Shown in pieces: positions 9,151 to 18,907 of a stretch of 21,579 bases of DNA. Source of the DNA: Mucidula mucida (Eukaryota > Basidiomycota > Agaricomycetes > Agaricales > Physalacriaceae). Position 1 is the first letter of the stretch. Each line of letters opens with the position of its first letter. The notes beneath the pieces are model-generated. The model was given only the letters and a program-made list of their open reading frames with translations. It was not told the origin of the DNA and did no database searches. A program made the position numbers and the translations under genes. The DNA lies in the NCBI GenBank assembly GCA_015501055.1, contig JADNYV010000569.1, forward strand, positions 1 through 21,579, written 5' to 3'.

Positions 9151-10738
9151 ATCCGGATACTACTTGCGCGTTTGGATACGATGTCACTGTCGCCTAAACC
9201 TATATCATACAATCATCGTCTGTTTTGTCCATTGTCACGCCAGCGATGTTAATGGATACAACCCAGACGATTTGGTAGGTACATGTATGTTCTCTCCTTG
9301 TAAGTCTGCCCTTGCGATGTTGTGTGCTAGAGTACCTCCTCTTCAGTATCACGTCCACGGGGGTTGGTGATCGTGGCGTTCGGTACTTCATTTTACAAAC
9401 CTCTTTACAGGTACCGTTGAGTTGACGGATGATTGAAACTGTTGCTGTTTGTCCTGGAGACTATGAGCGCCTATTTAGTGTTGATCTCAACTGTCGGAAT
9501 GTATGAGGCGAATTATCGATCAAGAGCGGAAGAAGATCCACCTCAACCAGTCTCTTTCCTCGAAGAGGAGGTAATATCGCCCAGGACAACAGAGGCCCAA
9601 GCATATTCTGTGTCGACCGGAGTGACTGGATAAGAGCCATCGAGCAATCGTACCTCCAGCAGCTATAATGAATCTTTGGACCATCATGAGGACGATCCTA
9701 CCAATTGCGAATCAATCCTCATACTACTGCTACTCGTGACCGATGAATCGCTCAGCCTCCTGCCGTGCGCGCCGCTCGCGCTCTACATCTGTGTGGTTTC
9801 GCTGCATCGGTGTAGCGGGTTACTCAAAATGGGTGTTCCGATTAGCATAAAAGCTTGCTAGTCCCAGCCCAGCAACCGTGCCACAACGACGGGGCAGTTG
9901 ATGAGATGCCGGCGCTGAGAGTATTGGCGGTCGTTAAACTGTCGAGAGGCGCGGCGGAATGCCCACATCTTTTGCCTCAGTTCAGCATAACGATAGCGCG
10001 GACCCTCTTAATTCGTTCGATGACTAGTTTCGCTGCAGCCGCCATGGGTTTTATTGTCCAATTCAGAGCATCCGTGCGTTGGCGGTGCATCAGGTGGTGA
10101 TATCAGCGGAGACTGTTGAAGATTTGTGCGCGCTCAAGGCCCTGGCGTTTGTGAAGGGCGTGAAGTTCCAGGATCTTTTGATGCAGTCCAGCATAAAGGC
10201 AGTGAATAGAAACAAGAGCTTACCGCATCGCAAACATGGCCTCCGACGGCTTAGGTGTCGCCGGTCAACCATTGACTTCAGCCACCGTAGTCTCATTGTT
10301 GGATAACATATTGTATTACATAACGAAAGGCGGGTGGAGCGGCGGGTGCACGAAGGATATATGCGACGTAGACGACTTAACGCGTCCGTTACATGACGGC
10401 ACTACTGGGGACATAAGACAACAGAGAAAGAGGCGCGACCGCGTAAGACTGACCTGTATTCTCGGTAATCACCCAACCAAACGGTTCCTCATTTGCGAGC
10501 GAAAGCTTCACTTATTCCGATAAGCCCGTCCTCACGAAAAACGGCAACCGTTGGACGGTAGACATGATACTGCGAGAGTAATTCCGCGTGCCGTATAAAA
10601 ACCGTAGGTCGCGATGGCCATGGGATACAGAGGGAAACGTCGGCGGTGTCTATGCCTCTTCGGCTGACCGCCTGTTGATGGGGAGAACGAGTGCGAACGA
10701 AACTGGTCCCAAGGTCAGTTTTAGATGCAAAGGTAGAG
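9151..10738. other. Stretch with possible remnants, no supported gene
   Basis: Short plus-strand frames (for example 9433-9633, acidic, with RSRAEEDPPQP and SFLEEE; 10236-10523) read like protein but have no recognised motif and no paralogue here. A GTAAGT donor at 9300 and a CTTTACAG acceptor ending at about 9410 could bound an intron. I cannot decide whether this is a decayed gene or chance. No RNA gene seen. Confidence 0.25.
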
Positions 10739-10985
10739 CACAATACGAACCGTTGGCTCAGAGCAGCACCAGCATTGCTGCGTCGATCAACTTTCCCGCC
10801 ATGCCCGACCTTTTAAAAACGGCTGTCAGATTTCCGAGCAAAATCAAGGAGAGACCAGAATAATAAAATCAGAGTAAACAGGAAATTGGTCTCATGCGCA
10901 GTGCGTCGAAGTGAGCTGAGTTAAAGGTTTCATCACGGGAAGGTAGAAGACAACAACAGGACGAGGCCGAGAAACTCACTTTTAT
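10739..10985 (+). repeat. Direct repeat R, copy 1
   Basis: Closely matches 11938-12186 (for example GGTCTCATGCGCAGTGCGTC followed by GAAGTGAGCTGAGTTAAA in both), with small indels. Spacing is about 1.2 kb. There is no terminal inverted repeat or target duplication that I can see, so it is a duplication rather than a clear transposon. Confidence 0.7.
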
Positions 10986-11937
10986 ACTCTGCACCATGGT
11001 GCGAAGGGAGTATCAGTGATAGCCCTTCGAAAAGGAACGCGGGGCCGCCATGTATGATATGGGACAGATAAGCTATAACTGATATCAGATACGAAAGAAA
11101 GTTAGAAAGATGTGCGACTTGGTCGCCATAGCCACAACCCCATCAATTAAGTATCTTGCCTCGTTCCCGTATCGAAAACGTAGACTGAGCCCACAAAGAT
11201 AGCAATTTGCAGCGCGACGGGGGAGTAAGAGTACTGCGTAGACAGCAAATGGTCGGGGCGGTCGGGAGTAGAAATCCATGTGTTGACCCGAATTTTGTAT
11301 TCTTTACGGACGAAGGGTACCATATCATCCATGATAGGTGTACGCTCAAGAGCCGTCGAGACATCCAGCGAAACTTTGAGGCTTCATAGTATTAGATAAG
11401 GCCGAATGTGTACGCATAGCAACGTACAGAAACAAAGCATCTATCCGTGGTGGCCTCAGGATATACAGCGTCGAGCACTATCAGCGTCGGCCCACTCCAG
11501 AAATCGGCATCGCTGACTATTGCAATATTCGACTGAAGGCCTCGATATTGGCATTACTGGTCGTCTCACGCTTCCGCCTCACGATTCCTGGAAGTGTTAT
11601 TAGATGTCGCGAGAACGAATCGGCGTGACCTTTCCGGCGAAGCTTGGGGTCATGATAGAGTTAATCGAGGCAGGATAGGAGCCTCCGCAGATATAGCGTG
11701 GTCCTAGACGAGCACCGTCAAGGTCATATAAACTCCTGCCTGACACGTCAACTACAAATAGAACCAGACGGTAAGTACACGTACGATGGGAAAACGTTTT
11801 TCACACATTGGAATCCGCGCCAAAGTGTCTTGCGGTATATAGCTGCGATTCACGGATTACTGAAAGAAACATTAGATAGGCAACCATATACACTAGGCGC
11901 ACGCACCATCGGAAGAAGCGTCTCTATGCCGCGAATC

Positions 11938-12186
11938 AGACACACTACGAACCTTAGGCTCAGTGCAGCACCAGCATTCCTGTATCAATCGACTTTCCCG
12001 TCCTGCCCGACCTTTCAAAAACAGCTGTCAGATTTCCGAACATAAACATAAACAAGGAGAGACAAGAATAATAAAATCAGAGTAAACAAGAAGTTGGTCT
12101 CATGCGCAGTGCGTCGAAGTGAGCTGAGTTAAATATTCATCACGGGAAGCCAAAAAGACAACAACGGGGCGATGTCGTAAAACTCA
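11938..12186 (+). repeat. Direct repeat R, copy 2
   Basis: Second copy of the block at 10739-10985. It has six extra bases in the middle (near 12040-12050) and otherwise scattered substitutions. It sits inside the part of duplication copy I that has no counterpart in copy II. Confidence 0.7.
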
Positions 12187-12825
12187 CTTCGATGATCTGC
12201 ACCATGGTGTCCGCCATGAAGGAGGTAGGGCATGGAAGCAGCAGAGAGGTTCTTCGAAAGCGATATGGACTGGGGGCCGTAAAGCATCGACGGCGGCGTA
12301 CCATGCATAGCGTTCCAATACTGAGCCCCCAGCGCGCGCACTCTTTTACATGGCAAAAGCCAGGCTGGCTGCCAACAATTTCGTTTTATGATGTTGAGTC
12401 AATGGTGGTGATATTGCTAGGCGGCCAGTCGGTCGAAAGGCTCGATATTGTTAGCCGGTGTGTTGTCGCATTTCTGGGCGTTGGTGATGGTCATGGTAAG
12501 AGATGGGACACCGGCCCGCAACTCCGCTGGCTTCCTCTTTTCCATGGTTAACGTCTACGCGTACAGACCCCGTCATACAATTTTCGCGAAAGCAACAACA
12601 AGGAAACGATATCTCTTCGCCGGTGAAGGCGTACATCGTATATATGGGTTCCGCAATATTCAATGACTGACAGTGATATAGTAAATGACCCCCCATAGGA
12701 GGAGAATGACGGCCAGGATGTCTCAATTTTCGTGGCAAGCAGAGAGCATTTCAATCTCAAAGGCGCTGTACATTTGCACCCATTTCAATGAAGCAGCTGT
12801 GACGCGTCGCGTTGCGTCGTTCCAC
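12187..12825. other. Duplicated spacer without a supported gene
   Basis: Counterpart of 17190-17860. Both copies keep a plus-strand GTAAGAG donor-like site after GGTGATGGTSATG (donor at about 12497 and 17527), but reading frames on either side differ between the copies and contain stops. It may be an eroded gene. ACGCGT occurs at 12557-12562 and 12802-12807. Confidence 0.3.
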
Positions 12826-13390
12826 GTCAGACTCGGTCGCCTCCACCCTAGCAATCACATCTCTAGTCGACATTTCCTCGTAATTCATCACATTCTTCTC
12901 CTTCCCTGCGTAAACTGAAGGAGCGCGCAAGTCGCCCAAAGGCGAGAACTGACTCCAAGGTTTGTGGCGCTACAATAATCAACACTCATCAATATGTTTT
13001 GTAGACATACGTGAGCCGTTGATCCTCGAATTATCTACCAAGCCGCTTGTGTTCCTCTGCTGAGGCTTTCATGAGCTCGCCAAGCTGGCATTCACGATAT
13101 TTTCAAGCACGAACGTACGCACGCCATCCTAAACCTAGGTACCTCTGCAACCGTGTGGAGGCTCGGCGCCGCTCCTCCCCGACAGCTTTGCTCGGCTAAA
13201 GACATTGTCAACGGCTCGTTATATCCGCAACCTCGACGAAGGTGTAGCTCGAATGTCTCATCCTGGCAACGTGACCGCGCCAAGGTAAAGTTCGCTACTT
13301 GCCCGAACACACACCCTACACATCGCCTTGGCTTTACCACCGTCATGTCCATGTGTGTTCGACGCCTCAGTCGGTTTGCGTTCTCTGCGT
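12826..13390 (+). promoter_or_regulatory. Upstream module M1 of the first D/K/H-rich gene
   Basis: One copy of a module found three times in the window (also 17870-18351 and 18352-18835). Shared words are CCAAGGTTTGTGGCG (12955-12969), CTCGGCTAAAGACATTGTCA (from 13191), GTTATATCCGCAA, and CCTGGCAACGTGACCGCG followed at once by CCAAGGTAAAG (about 13262-13290). The module lies directly before the TATA box, so it is the likely promoter and upstream control region. Which proteins bind is unknown. Confidence 0.55.
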
Positions 13391-13394
13391 CGCG

Positions 13395-13402
13395 TATATA
13401 AG
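13395..13402 (+). promoter_or_regulatory. TATA box of the first D/K/H-rich gene
   Basis: TATATAAG, 50 bases before the ATG at 13452, in the shared context CGTCGCG-TATA-CACTGA. The paralogue has TATTTAAG at the matching place. Confidence 0.7.
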
Positions 13403-13451
13403 CACTGATCATTTAGTCTAGTCGACATCCATCCCACTCCTCTCTACAAAC

Positions 13452-14084
13452 ATGTTAGTCAAAGTCCTCTCCGTCTTAACACTATCCGCCGTCGCCCTCG
13501 CAGCCCCGGCCTTACATGCTCCACTCGAAGCACGCGCTGTGGCCAGAAGAGATTACTATGATCACAAGGACTACAAGGATAAAGACTACAAAGACACGGA
13601 CTGCGACGACAAAGATAAAGACTACAAAGACAAGGACTACAAGGACAAGGAGACTTGGGTGGTACGCATACAACCTATGCGCGTTTAACATTCTTGCTAA
13701 CCCCGCCGTATTCACAATTGGAATGACAAGCACGACGACTGGAAGGATAAACATGATGATAAGGACAAATACGACGGAAAGTACAGACGCAACAATGATA
13801 AGCACGACGAGAAGTACAAGCACGATTGGAAGGACAAGTATGATGGGAAGGATAAACATGACGACAAAGAGAAGTATGAGAAGGAGAAGCATGATGACAA
13901 GTACGATGGGAAGTACAAACGCACCGATGGGAAGGATAACGATTGGAAGGACAAGCACGACTGGGAGGACAAACATGATTGGGAGGACAAACATGATTGG
14001 GAGGACAAGCATGATTGGGAGGATAAGCATGACTGGAAAGACAAACATGACGGGAAGGATAAGCATGACGACAAGTACTACTAG
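13452..14084 (+). CDS. Secreted Asp/Lys/His-rich repeat protein, first paralogue
   Basis: Two exons: 13452-13661 and 13716 (or 13731) to 14084; 192 or 187 residues. Residues 1-18 or so form a signal peptide (MLVKVLSVLTLSAVALA), followed by a pro-region ending ARAVARR (Arg-Arg at 32-33). The mature part is built from D, K, H, Y, W and G: DYKDKDYKD motifs at about 39-64 with a single Cys at 51, then KHDWKD-type repeats. Two more dibasic sites, GKYRR (94-95) and GKYKR (138-139), could be cut by Kex2 to give peptides of 62, 44 and 53 residues. The C-terminus is DDKYY. No family recognised. Start chosen for the signal peptide, TATA box and AAAC context. The intron's 3' AG seen in the paralogue is AC here; an in-frame AG lies 15 nt downstream. 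Role unknown; metal binding or a wall-surface or signalling role are guesses from composition. Confidence 0.85.
13662..13715 (+). other. Intron of the first paralogue, acceptor altered
   Basis: Donor GTACGC, branch CTAAC at 13697-13701. At the position of the paralogue's TTCAG the sequence is TTCAC (13711-13715). The next AG ends at 13730, giving a 69-nt intron and loss of NWNDK without change of frame. Without splicing, translation would stop after 78 residues. Confidence 0.7.
13959..14048 (+). repeat. 18-bp coding minisatellite
   Basis: Five units of 18 bp in frame, encoding four DWEDKH and one DWKDKH. The paralogue has five units at 19417-19506, one of which has drifted to DGKYKH and one to DWEGKH. 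Repeat number is thus conserved while units drift. Confidence 0.85.
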
Positions 14085-14711
14085 CCATGTTCGTCGCGCT
14101 CTGACTTGTACCTATCTACTGTACCCGTACTTCGCTCTGCTCTAGGACTTTTCTTCCCCACGGACACCTTGTATTAACTTTCATTGATCGCATCGCATTC
14201 ATGGTATGAACACGTCACGTTTTGTCACTTATCAGGTTTCCTTCCTACCACCAATTTGGTGTGTTCCCAATCTCTTTTGCGTCGTCAGCTCTTTGCCACC
14301 TCGTGCCCTAACGGAATACTCATTGACTTTGCACCGACGCTACGCTCGTATACTGTTCGTATATCATCCTGATACCATGATCCAATGGAAAGAATTCCTC
14401 GACGGATTCTTTTTCCGACTAGACCCAATTCGCAGACTCGTTTCCTGCTCTAATCAAAGCGCAGAATAATGGGTATGTCAACATCTTGACACCATGTTTT
14501 GAAAAGGCTTACATACTCTGAACAGGACCTACTTTAACTACCATCATCCTGGCATCCACCACTTTCGCATCCGTGCTTCGAAAATCGCAAATGGATTCCA
14601 TTCTTATTCCTGGATATAAATGTGTCGCCAAGATGGACGTTGCATTTCATGTAGGTACTATTGATTGGCGAATGCATAGAAATCGTACTTGAGAATAGCG
14701 CCGAGAACTGG

Positions 14712-14764
14712 GTACGTCGTCTGCTTTTGGCCTGCGCTTTTCTGACCGTCATGTATATTAGTAG
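14712..14764 (+). other. Module intron 1 (cluster C)
   Basis: GTACGTCGTCTGC..., branch CTGAC at 14742-14746, acceptor TTAG (14761) or TAGTAG (14764). Confidence 0.5.
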
Positions 14765-14988
14765 GACGTGCCAGTTCCCTCTGCCTAAATACTGCACGGC
14801 GACGGCGGTTGGTTACCAGGTCGTCTGCGGCCTTTCCTGATCGCATGGTCGTATACTACCGCCCTTCTCTCGATTTCACCATTACCGCCAGGTCGGATGG
14901 AATGTCGACGAGATGGGCGTTAGCCTTCCTGCAAATATCAATTCATGAAGGGGAAGAAATACCAAATTAGAATGGCATACAGGAAATG

Positions 14989-15039
14989 GTACGTCGTCTA
15001 CATGCAGCTATGCTTTTCGAACCGAGGTTGTATGGCCAG
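14989..15039 (+). other. Module intron 2 (cluster C)
   Basis: GTACGTCGTCTAC... to GGCCAG, 51 nt. The branch region has drifted to CGAACC. It leads into the longest open exon of the family in this window. Confidence 0.45.
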
Positions 15040-15999
15040 ACTTCCCCTTCTCCGCTCTAAAGATCGTGCCACGGCGGCAGCTCCCAGGACGTCCGCGTCT
15101 TTTCCATCGTTCTCTCCATATGCATCGTTATCACCCTCGTTTGCTTGTACACCGCTCTCTTCCCCCCGATTCCAAATGCACTCAAGACAGTTCTGAATGG
15201 GGCATGGAAGGTACTCAATGCACCAAGTCGGGCGCGACATGCACATGCGGATCAACAGCTTGTCCGTCTGACAGGGCTCCGCGCGTATATCCACCTCACC
15301 TCGAATAATGACGATCTCCCCAGATTTTCCGACCTCGCTGATTGTCTACGCGAACTCACCACCTGCATTGGCTTGCCTTGTGCCGTCCAGCTCTGCTATG
15401 GAATGTCATAGGCGCCGTTCCGACAAGGCTCTATGTGTGCACGTTGTCCTTGTAGAGAGTCTGTATACGGAGTTGTGGTAGTCGTCTGTGCGCTTGGGCA
15501 TAGCAGGTGGTCATACTTGGCTCTACTCGTCTAAAATCCGAGGCATGTTGGATCATAGCTCCAGAGACTTTCCGCGGCAACCATCACGTCCTAGTGGCAG
15601 TCGGTGCCCACCGCCCTGTACATCGAGCCCACTCGTGCCTTGCGTTCGACGGCCCTCGGTCGACCATACATCGACTCCAGGCCGTCCTGGCGTCCTGGAT
15701 CGGTGGCGATGCCAACGAGTTTCGGTTGATCCTCTCAATCCTACTTAGGACATACCAGCATCGTGTACACTGGTTGATCCCTGATGACCGCAGCGGACGG
15801 TTGTGCAGAAATCGTCTTAAAGGCAGCGAGTTCAGTGAACAGCGAACAGCCGTTGTGTTCGTATATTGGTCTTCGCGTACTCAACGATCGATTTCCCGCC
15901 ATGTCCTTAGTGATCAGTGCATATACAAAAATCTTTCGTACAAATACAGGTATCAGTACTACACTTTTTAATAGTTAATATCGAGTTTCTGACGAACAT

Positions 16000-16490
16000 C
16001 TACTGTATCGATAGGCGCAGCGCTGGCGGCGCCACATATAAATAAAGGGCAACGGCAGCTACAACAACAAGAAGAAGTACTGCAGGCATACGATATGTAT
16101 CGACTGCTTCGAATGCCCGCCCGGAATCGGAAACGACTTGGTCATCGAGCTCATTGGAGACATCAACCAGGCGTCGCGCGTATGGGCGTAAAATTTCTGT
16201 GAACTTTTTTTGGGGTAGGAAAGGGTTTTGAAGAAATATGACAGGTTCCTGAGAAAGCATCAACAGCGCAAGCAATAATTCTGGGGTACCATATGCGTGA
16301 TGTGCGCATCAAGATCGATATCCTCTCTCTGCAGGAATACTGCGGTGACATCCAGGATTTTTGGGGGTCGGGATCTTGGAGCACCTGGCGGATAGGGATT
16401 ACTGGTTGCATCGCGGGAGAGGCGTTCGAGGATCATTTTGATGTTCTCAATTTCGGTTGTTGGTGTCAGACCACCAAAAGATCGGGACAT
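16000..16490 (-). CDS. Small predicted tail-anchored membrane protein
   Basis: Minus strand, ATG at 16490-16488, stop TAG at 16002-16000. The first 67 codons (to 16290) read MSRSFGGLTPTTEIENIKMI, a helix-like ERLSRDATS part, a proline-rich turn PYPPGAPRSRPPK, and a charged end REDIDLDAHITHM. Then either a 41-nt intron (16289-16249, GTACCC...TTCTCAG, phase 0) or a one-base shift leads into a second part: FTEILRPYARRLVDVSNELD, then a hydrophobic run of about 19 residues (PAVLLLVVVAAVALYLY) near the C-terminus, ending RLSIQ. With the intron the product has 149 residues. One C-terminal membrane span with a short tail suggests a tail-anchored protein of the ER or vacuole system. No family recognised. 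It sits just left of duplication copy II and has no copy beside copy I. The intron is short, so a frameshifted pseudogene is the alternative. Confidence 0.45.
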
Positions 16491-17044
16491 TTAATGCACA
16501 CACGGTATGATACGGGGGGAGGAAAGCTAAGACTGATATTAGATACCGAAGAACATTAGAAAGAAGCGCGATGTACACGCTATAGCCACAGCCCCCGACA
16601 ATTAAGATCTTTTGCATCGTTCCTATATCGAAAACGCGATGTGCACTGAGCCGACAAAGGTGGCGACTTGCAGCACGACGGCAGAGTGATAAAGTACAGT
16701 GATGTGACAGCAAATGCTTGGGGTAGAAATCCATGTGTCGATCCAAATTTTGTGATCATGACGGACCAGTAAACGTGTTCGAAGCATCCAGCCAAACTTT
16801 ATAGGGTTAGTCAAGGGCGAAAGGTGTACGCATAGCAACGTACGCAAACCAAGCATCTAGCCTTGGTAGCCTCGGCGTATACAACGTGAACTGAGATGAG
16901 TACCATCAACGTCGGCCCACTCCAAGAATCTTCATCGCTGGACTATTGCAATATTCAGCGGGAGGCCATGATTCTTGCAATACTGGTCGTCGATCAACGT
17001 GTCTCCTAGTATACGGCTCCGACTCACGATGACTGGAAGCTTTA

Positions 17045-17860
17045 TCAGATACTAGGCGCGCACCAGGGTAAAAGCGTCAATGTAGCGGGAACACGCGTAC
17101 GCCAGCGGTGGGATATTCGAACAAGGCATGTTACGCGGCTTACAACTTGACCCTATAAAGTCTGCAACGAAAAGGATGAGAACGAAGGTAGGAGAATCGA
17201 CAGCGGCGTACCATGCTTAGCGGAGCACCAATTCCGCAAGACGCGCCCGTGCCGTCCATTTCGATAACACGAACTGTCGTTTTTTGCATCTCCAAATCCA
17301 CGAAGCCTGCCAGAGGTGCCGCTTCCTGCCGGGGCGCTGTCGAGCGAATGGTGGCGATAAATCTGTTTTCCCTTTTCCGAGCGTAACGGGAGATAATAAT
17401 GTGCTCATGCCAGAGGTTCATATTTCCTGGGCGGCGCGGCTCGTCGAAAGGCTCGAAAATGCTAGCTGGCGTGTGGTCGCCTTTCTGGCCTGGCGTAACC
17501 TCCGGTCATCGTTGGTGATGGTGATGGTAAGAGAGGCAGTGACACCGACCCTGAACCTTCTCTCTTCCAACGATAATGATCGCGACGCGTACTCCGCCAA
17601 ACAGTTCCTGCCGCAAGATTAAGAAAACAACAACATCTCATTGGCCAATGACTGGGAAGGCGCAGATTGTATGTATGATCTCTATTACATTTCACTGACA
17701 GTGATATTCGCTCGCTGATGCCACCAACTTTGAATGGCCACCCTTGCATAGAATTTAACTCGGTTTCTGACGAGGATGTCTACCGGTAAAAACAACTTTC
17801 GTAGTCTTTCAAGCAGGCGCACGTTGAATTTTACGGAAATCGATGACAATGTGGCAAATT
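17045..17860. other. Duplicated spacer without a supported gene
   Basis: Counterpart of about 11590-12800. A plus-strand frame at 17284-17622 is open but does not stay in frame with its counterpart in copy I. ACGCGT occurs at 17585-17590. No RNA gene seen. Confidence 0.3.
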
Positions 17861-17878
17861 GACGCGACGCGTCGCGTC
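17861..17878 (+). repeat. 18-bp perfect palindrome with an ACGCGT core
   Basis: GACGCGACGCGTCGCGTC equals its own reverse complement. Its centre ACGCGT (17867-17872) is the sequence known as the MluI cell-cycle box in fungi. Copy I has only a half-kept version (GACGCGTCGCG at 12801). It lies at the left edge of upstream module M2. Confidence 0.75.
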
Positions 17879-18351
17879 GCCCAAACCAGCTCGTCGTCCC
17901 CTGACAGATCCCCTTCTCCTCTCTCACCGCGTAAACTCTCGGACCGCGCGAGTCTTCTAACATCAAGGATTACTTCCAAGGTTTGTGGCGCTATAATGAT
18001 TCACAGACACTGATAGTAAACTTTTGTTCTGCATTACTCGAAGGATACATGCTCAACGAAAAACAGTCTATCCTTAGTTTCAGTACCAAGCGGCTTATCG
18101 TGCTCTGCTGAGGCTTGCATGAACGCGCCAAGGTAGCATTCGCGAGCTCTCAGATACACATGACTACGTACTAGGGCTCGGCGTCTACGTTCGCTGACCC
18201 TCAACAGATTTTCTCGGCTAAAACATTGTCAACGGCTTGTTACATCCGCACCCTCGACGAAGGTGCAGCTCGAATGTCTCATCCTGGCAACGTGACCGCG
18301 CCAAGGTAAAGCTCGCTGCATGCCCGAACACACGCCCTACACATCGCCTTG
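17870..18351 (+). promoter_or_regulatory. Upstream module M2 (extra copy)
   Basis: Contains CCAAGGTTTGTGGCG (17976-17990), CTCGGCTAAA (18213-18222) and CCTGGCAACGTGACCGCG (about 18283-18300) with the same 237-bp spacing between the first two as in M1 (236). It ends at CACATCGCCTTGCC without a TATA box or gene and is followed at once by M3. Confidence 0.55.
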
Positions 18352-18835
18352 CCTCGGTCGGTCGCCTCCGCCCAAGCAATTGCCTCCCTCGTCAACACTT
18401 CCTCCTAACCTATCACATTAGTCACGCTCAACCTAAGTCTCCCAAAAGCGAGAACTAACTCCAAGGTTTGTGGCGTTACAATGATGAACAGCGTGAGCCG
18501 TTTGATCAATCTATCCTCAAATCATCTACGTGTTCCTTTGCATGAGCGCGCCAAGCTGGCATTCACGAGATATTCAAGCACGAATATGCGCACGCCATCC
18601 TAAACCTAGGTACCTCTGCAACCTCAGCGCCCACGTTCTCTCCGCCTTTCTCGGCTAAAGACATTGTCAACGGCTCGTTATATCCGCAATTTCAATGGAG
18701 GCGTAGCTCAAATCCTGGCAACGTGACCGCGCCAAGGTAAAGCTCGCTGCATGCCCGAACACACTATACATGGCTTGACCATCGTCATGGCCATGTGTGC
18801 TCGACGCCTCAGTCGGTGTACCTTCTTGCGTCGCG
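18352..18835 (+). promoter_or_regulatory. Upstream module M3, next to the second paralogue
   Basis: Contains CCAAGGTTTGTGGCG (18461-18475), CTCGGCTAAA (18650-18659) and CCTGGCAACGTGACCGCG (about 18714-18731). Spacing between the first two is 189, about 48 shorter than in M1 and M2, and a few bases between the second and third are lost. It runs into the TATA box of the gene. Confidence 0.55.
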
Positions 18836-18843
18836 TATTTAAG
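18836..18843 (+). promoter_or_regulatory. TATA box of the second D/K/H-rich gene
   Basis: TATTTAAG, 65 bases before the ATG, within CGTCGCG...CACTGA shared with the first paralogue. One base differs from the TATATAAG of the other gene. Confidence 0.65.
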
Positions 18844-18907
18844 CACTGAACATTTAGTTAACTCAATACTATCCTTCCCACTCCTCCAACAATCCATCTC
18901 TACCAAC

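Larger units (their letters stand above)
11062..14202 (+). repeat. Segmental duplication, copy I
   Basis: Corresponds to 16512-19703. Matching landmarks include TAGAAATCCATGTGT at 11269-11283 and 16724-16738, CGCATAGCAACGTAC at 11414 and 16830, GCGGCGTACCATGC at 12293 and 17203, and the whole upstream region and gene at 13452/18908. Copy I carries about 540 extra bases around 11620-12280, which include direct repeat R copy 2. The two copies of the gene start 5456 bp apart. Boundaries are approximate. Confidence 0.7.
14234..15850 (+). pseudogene. Eroded gene cluster C of the modular family
   Basis: Matches clusters A and B from 14234 (TTTCCTTCC) on. The first exon keeps MIQWKEFLDGFFFRL and RRLVSCSNQSAE in the frame of cluster B. 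An intron-like segment (14473-14525, GTATGTCA to GAACAG) follows, then an exon reading PRWTLHFM up to the intron at 14712. The next exon reads RMVVYYRPSLDFTITARSDG and STRWALAFLQISIHEGEE to the intron at 14989. The last exon is open for about 117 codons to 15411, with a hydrophobic segment of about 22 residues near 15097-15165, probably a membrane span, and a polar tail with QQLVRLTGLRAYIHLTS. Further right GVVVVVCALG (about 15470) matches cluster A at 5160. Internal stops make it a pseudogene as it stands. Not recognised. Confidence 0.45.

Noticed and set aside
10588..10863. Plus-strand frame of 91 codons overlapping direct repeat R copy 1
   Set aside because: The second repeat copy does not keep the frame, so coding is not supported.
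13512..14066. Long minus-strand frame with repeated LPIVLVLP-type hydrophobic stretches, and its equal at 19132-19524
   Set aside because: It is the antisense of the D/K-rich repeats: AAG/GAC codons read backwards give Leu, Val, Ile and Pro. It lacks a promoter and the sense strand has signal peptide, intron and selection.
13516..14145. Plus-strand frame rich in Thr, Arg and Met across the first paralogue, and its equal at 19211-19714
   Set aside because: Shifted reading of the same repeats; it ignores the intron and has no signal or conserved start.
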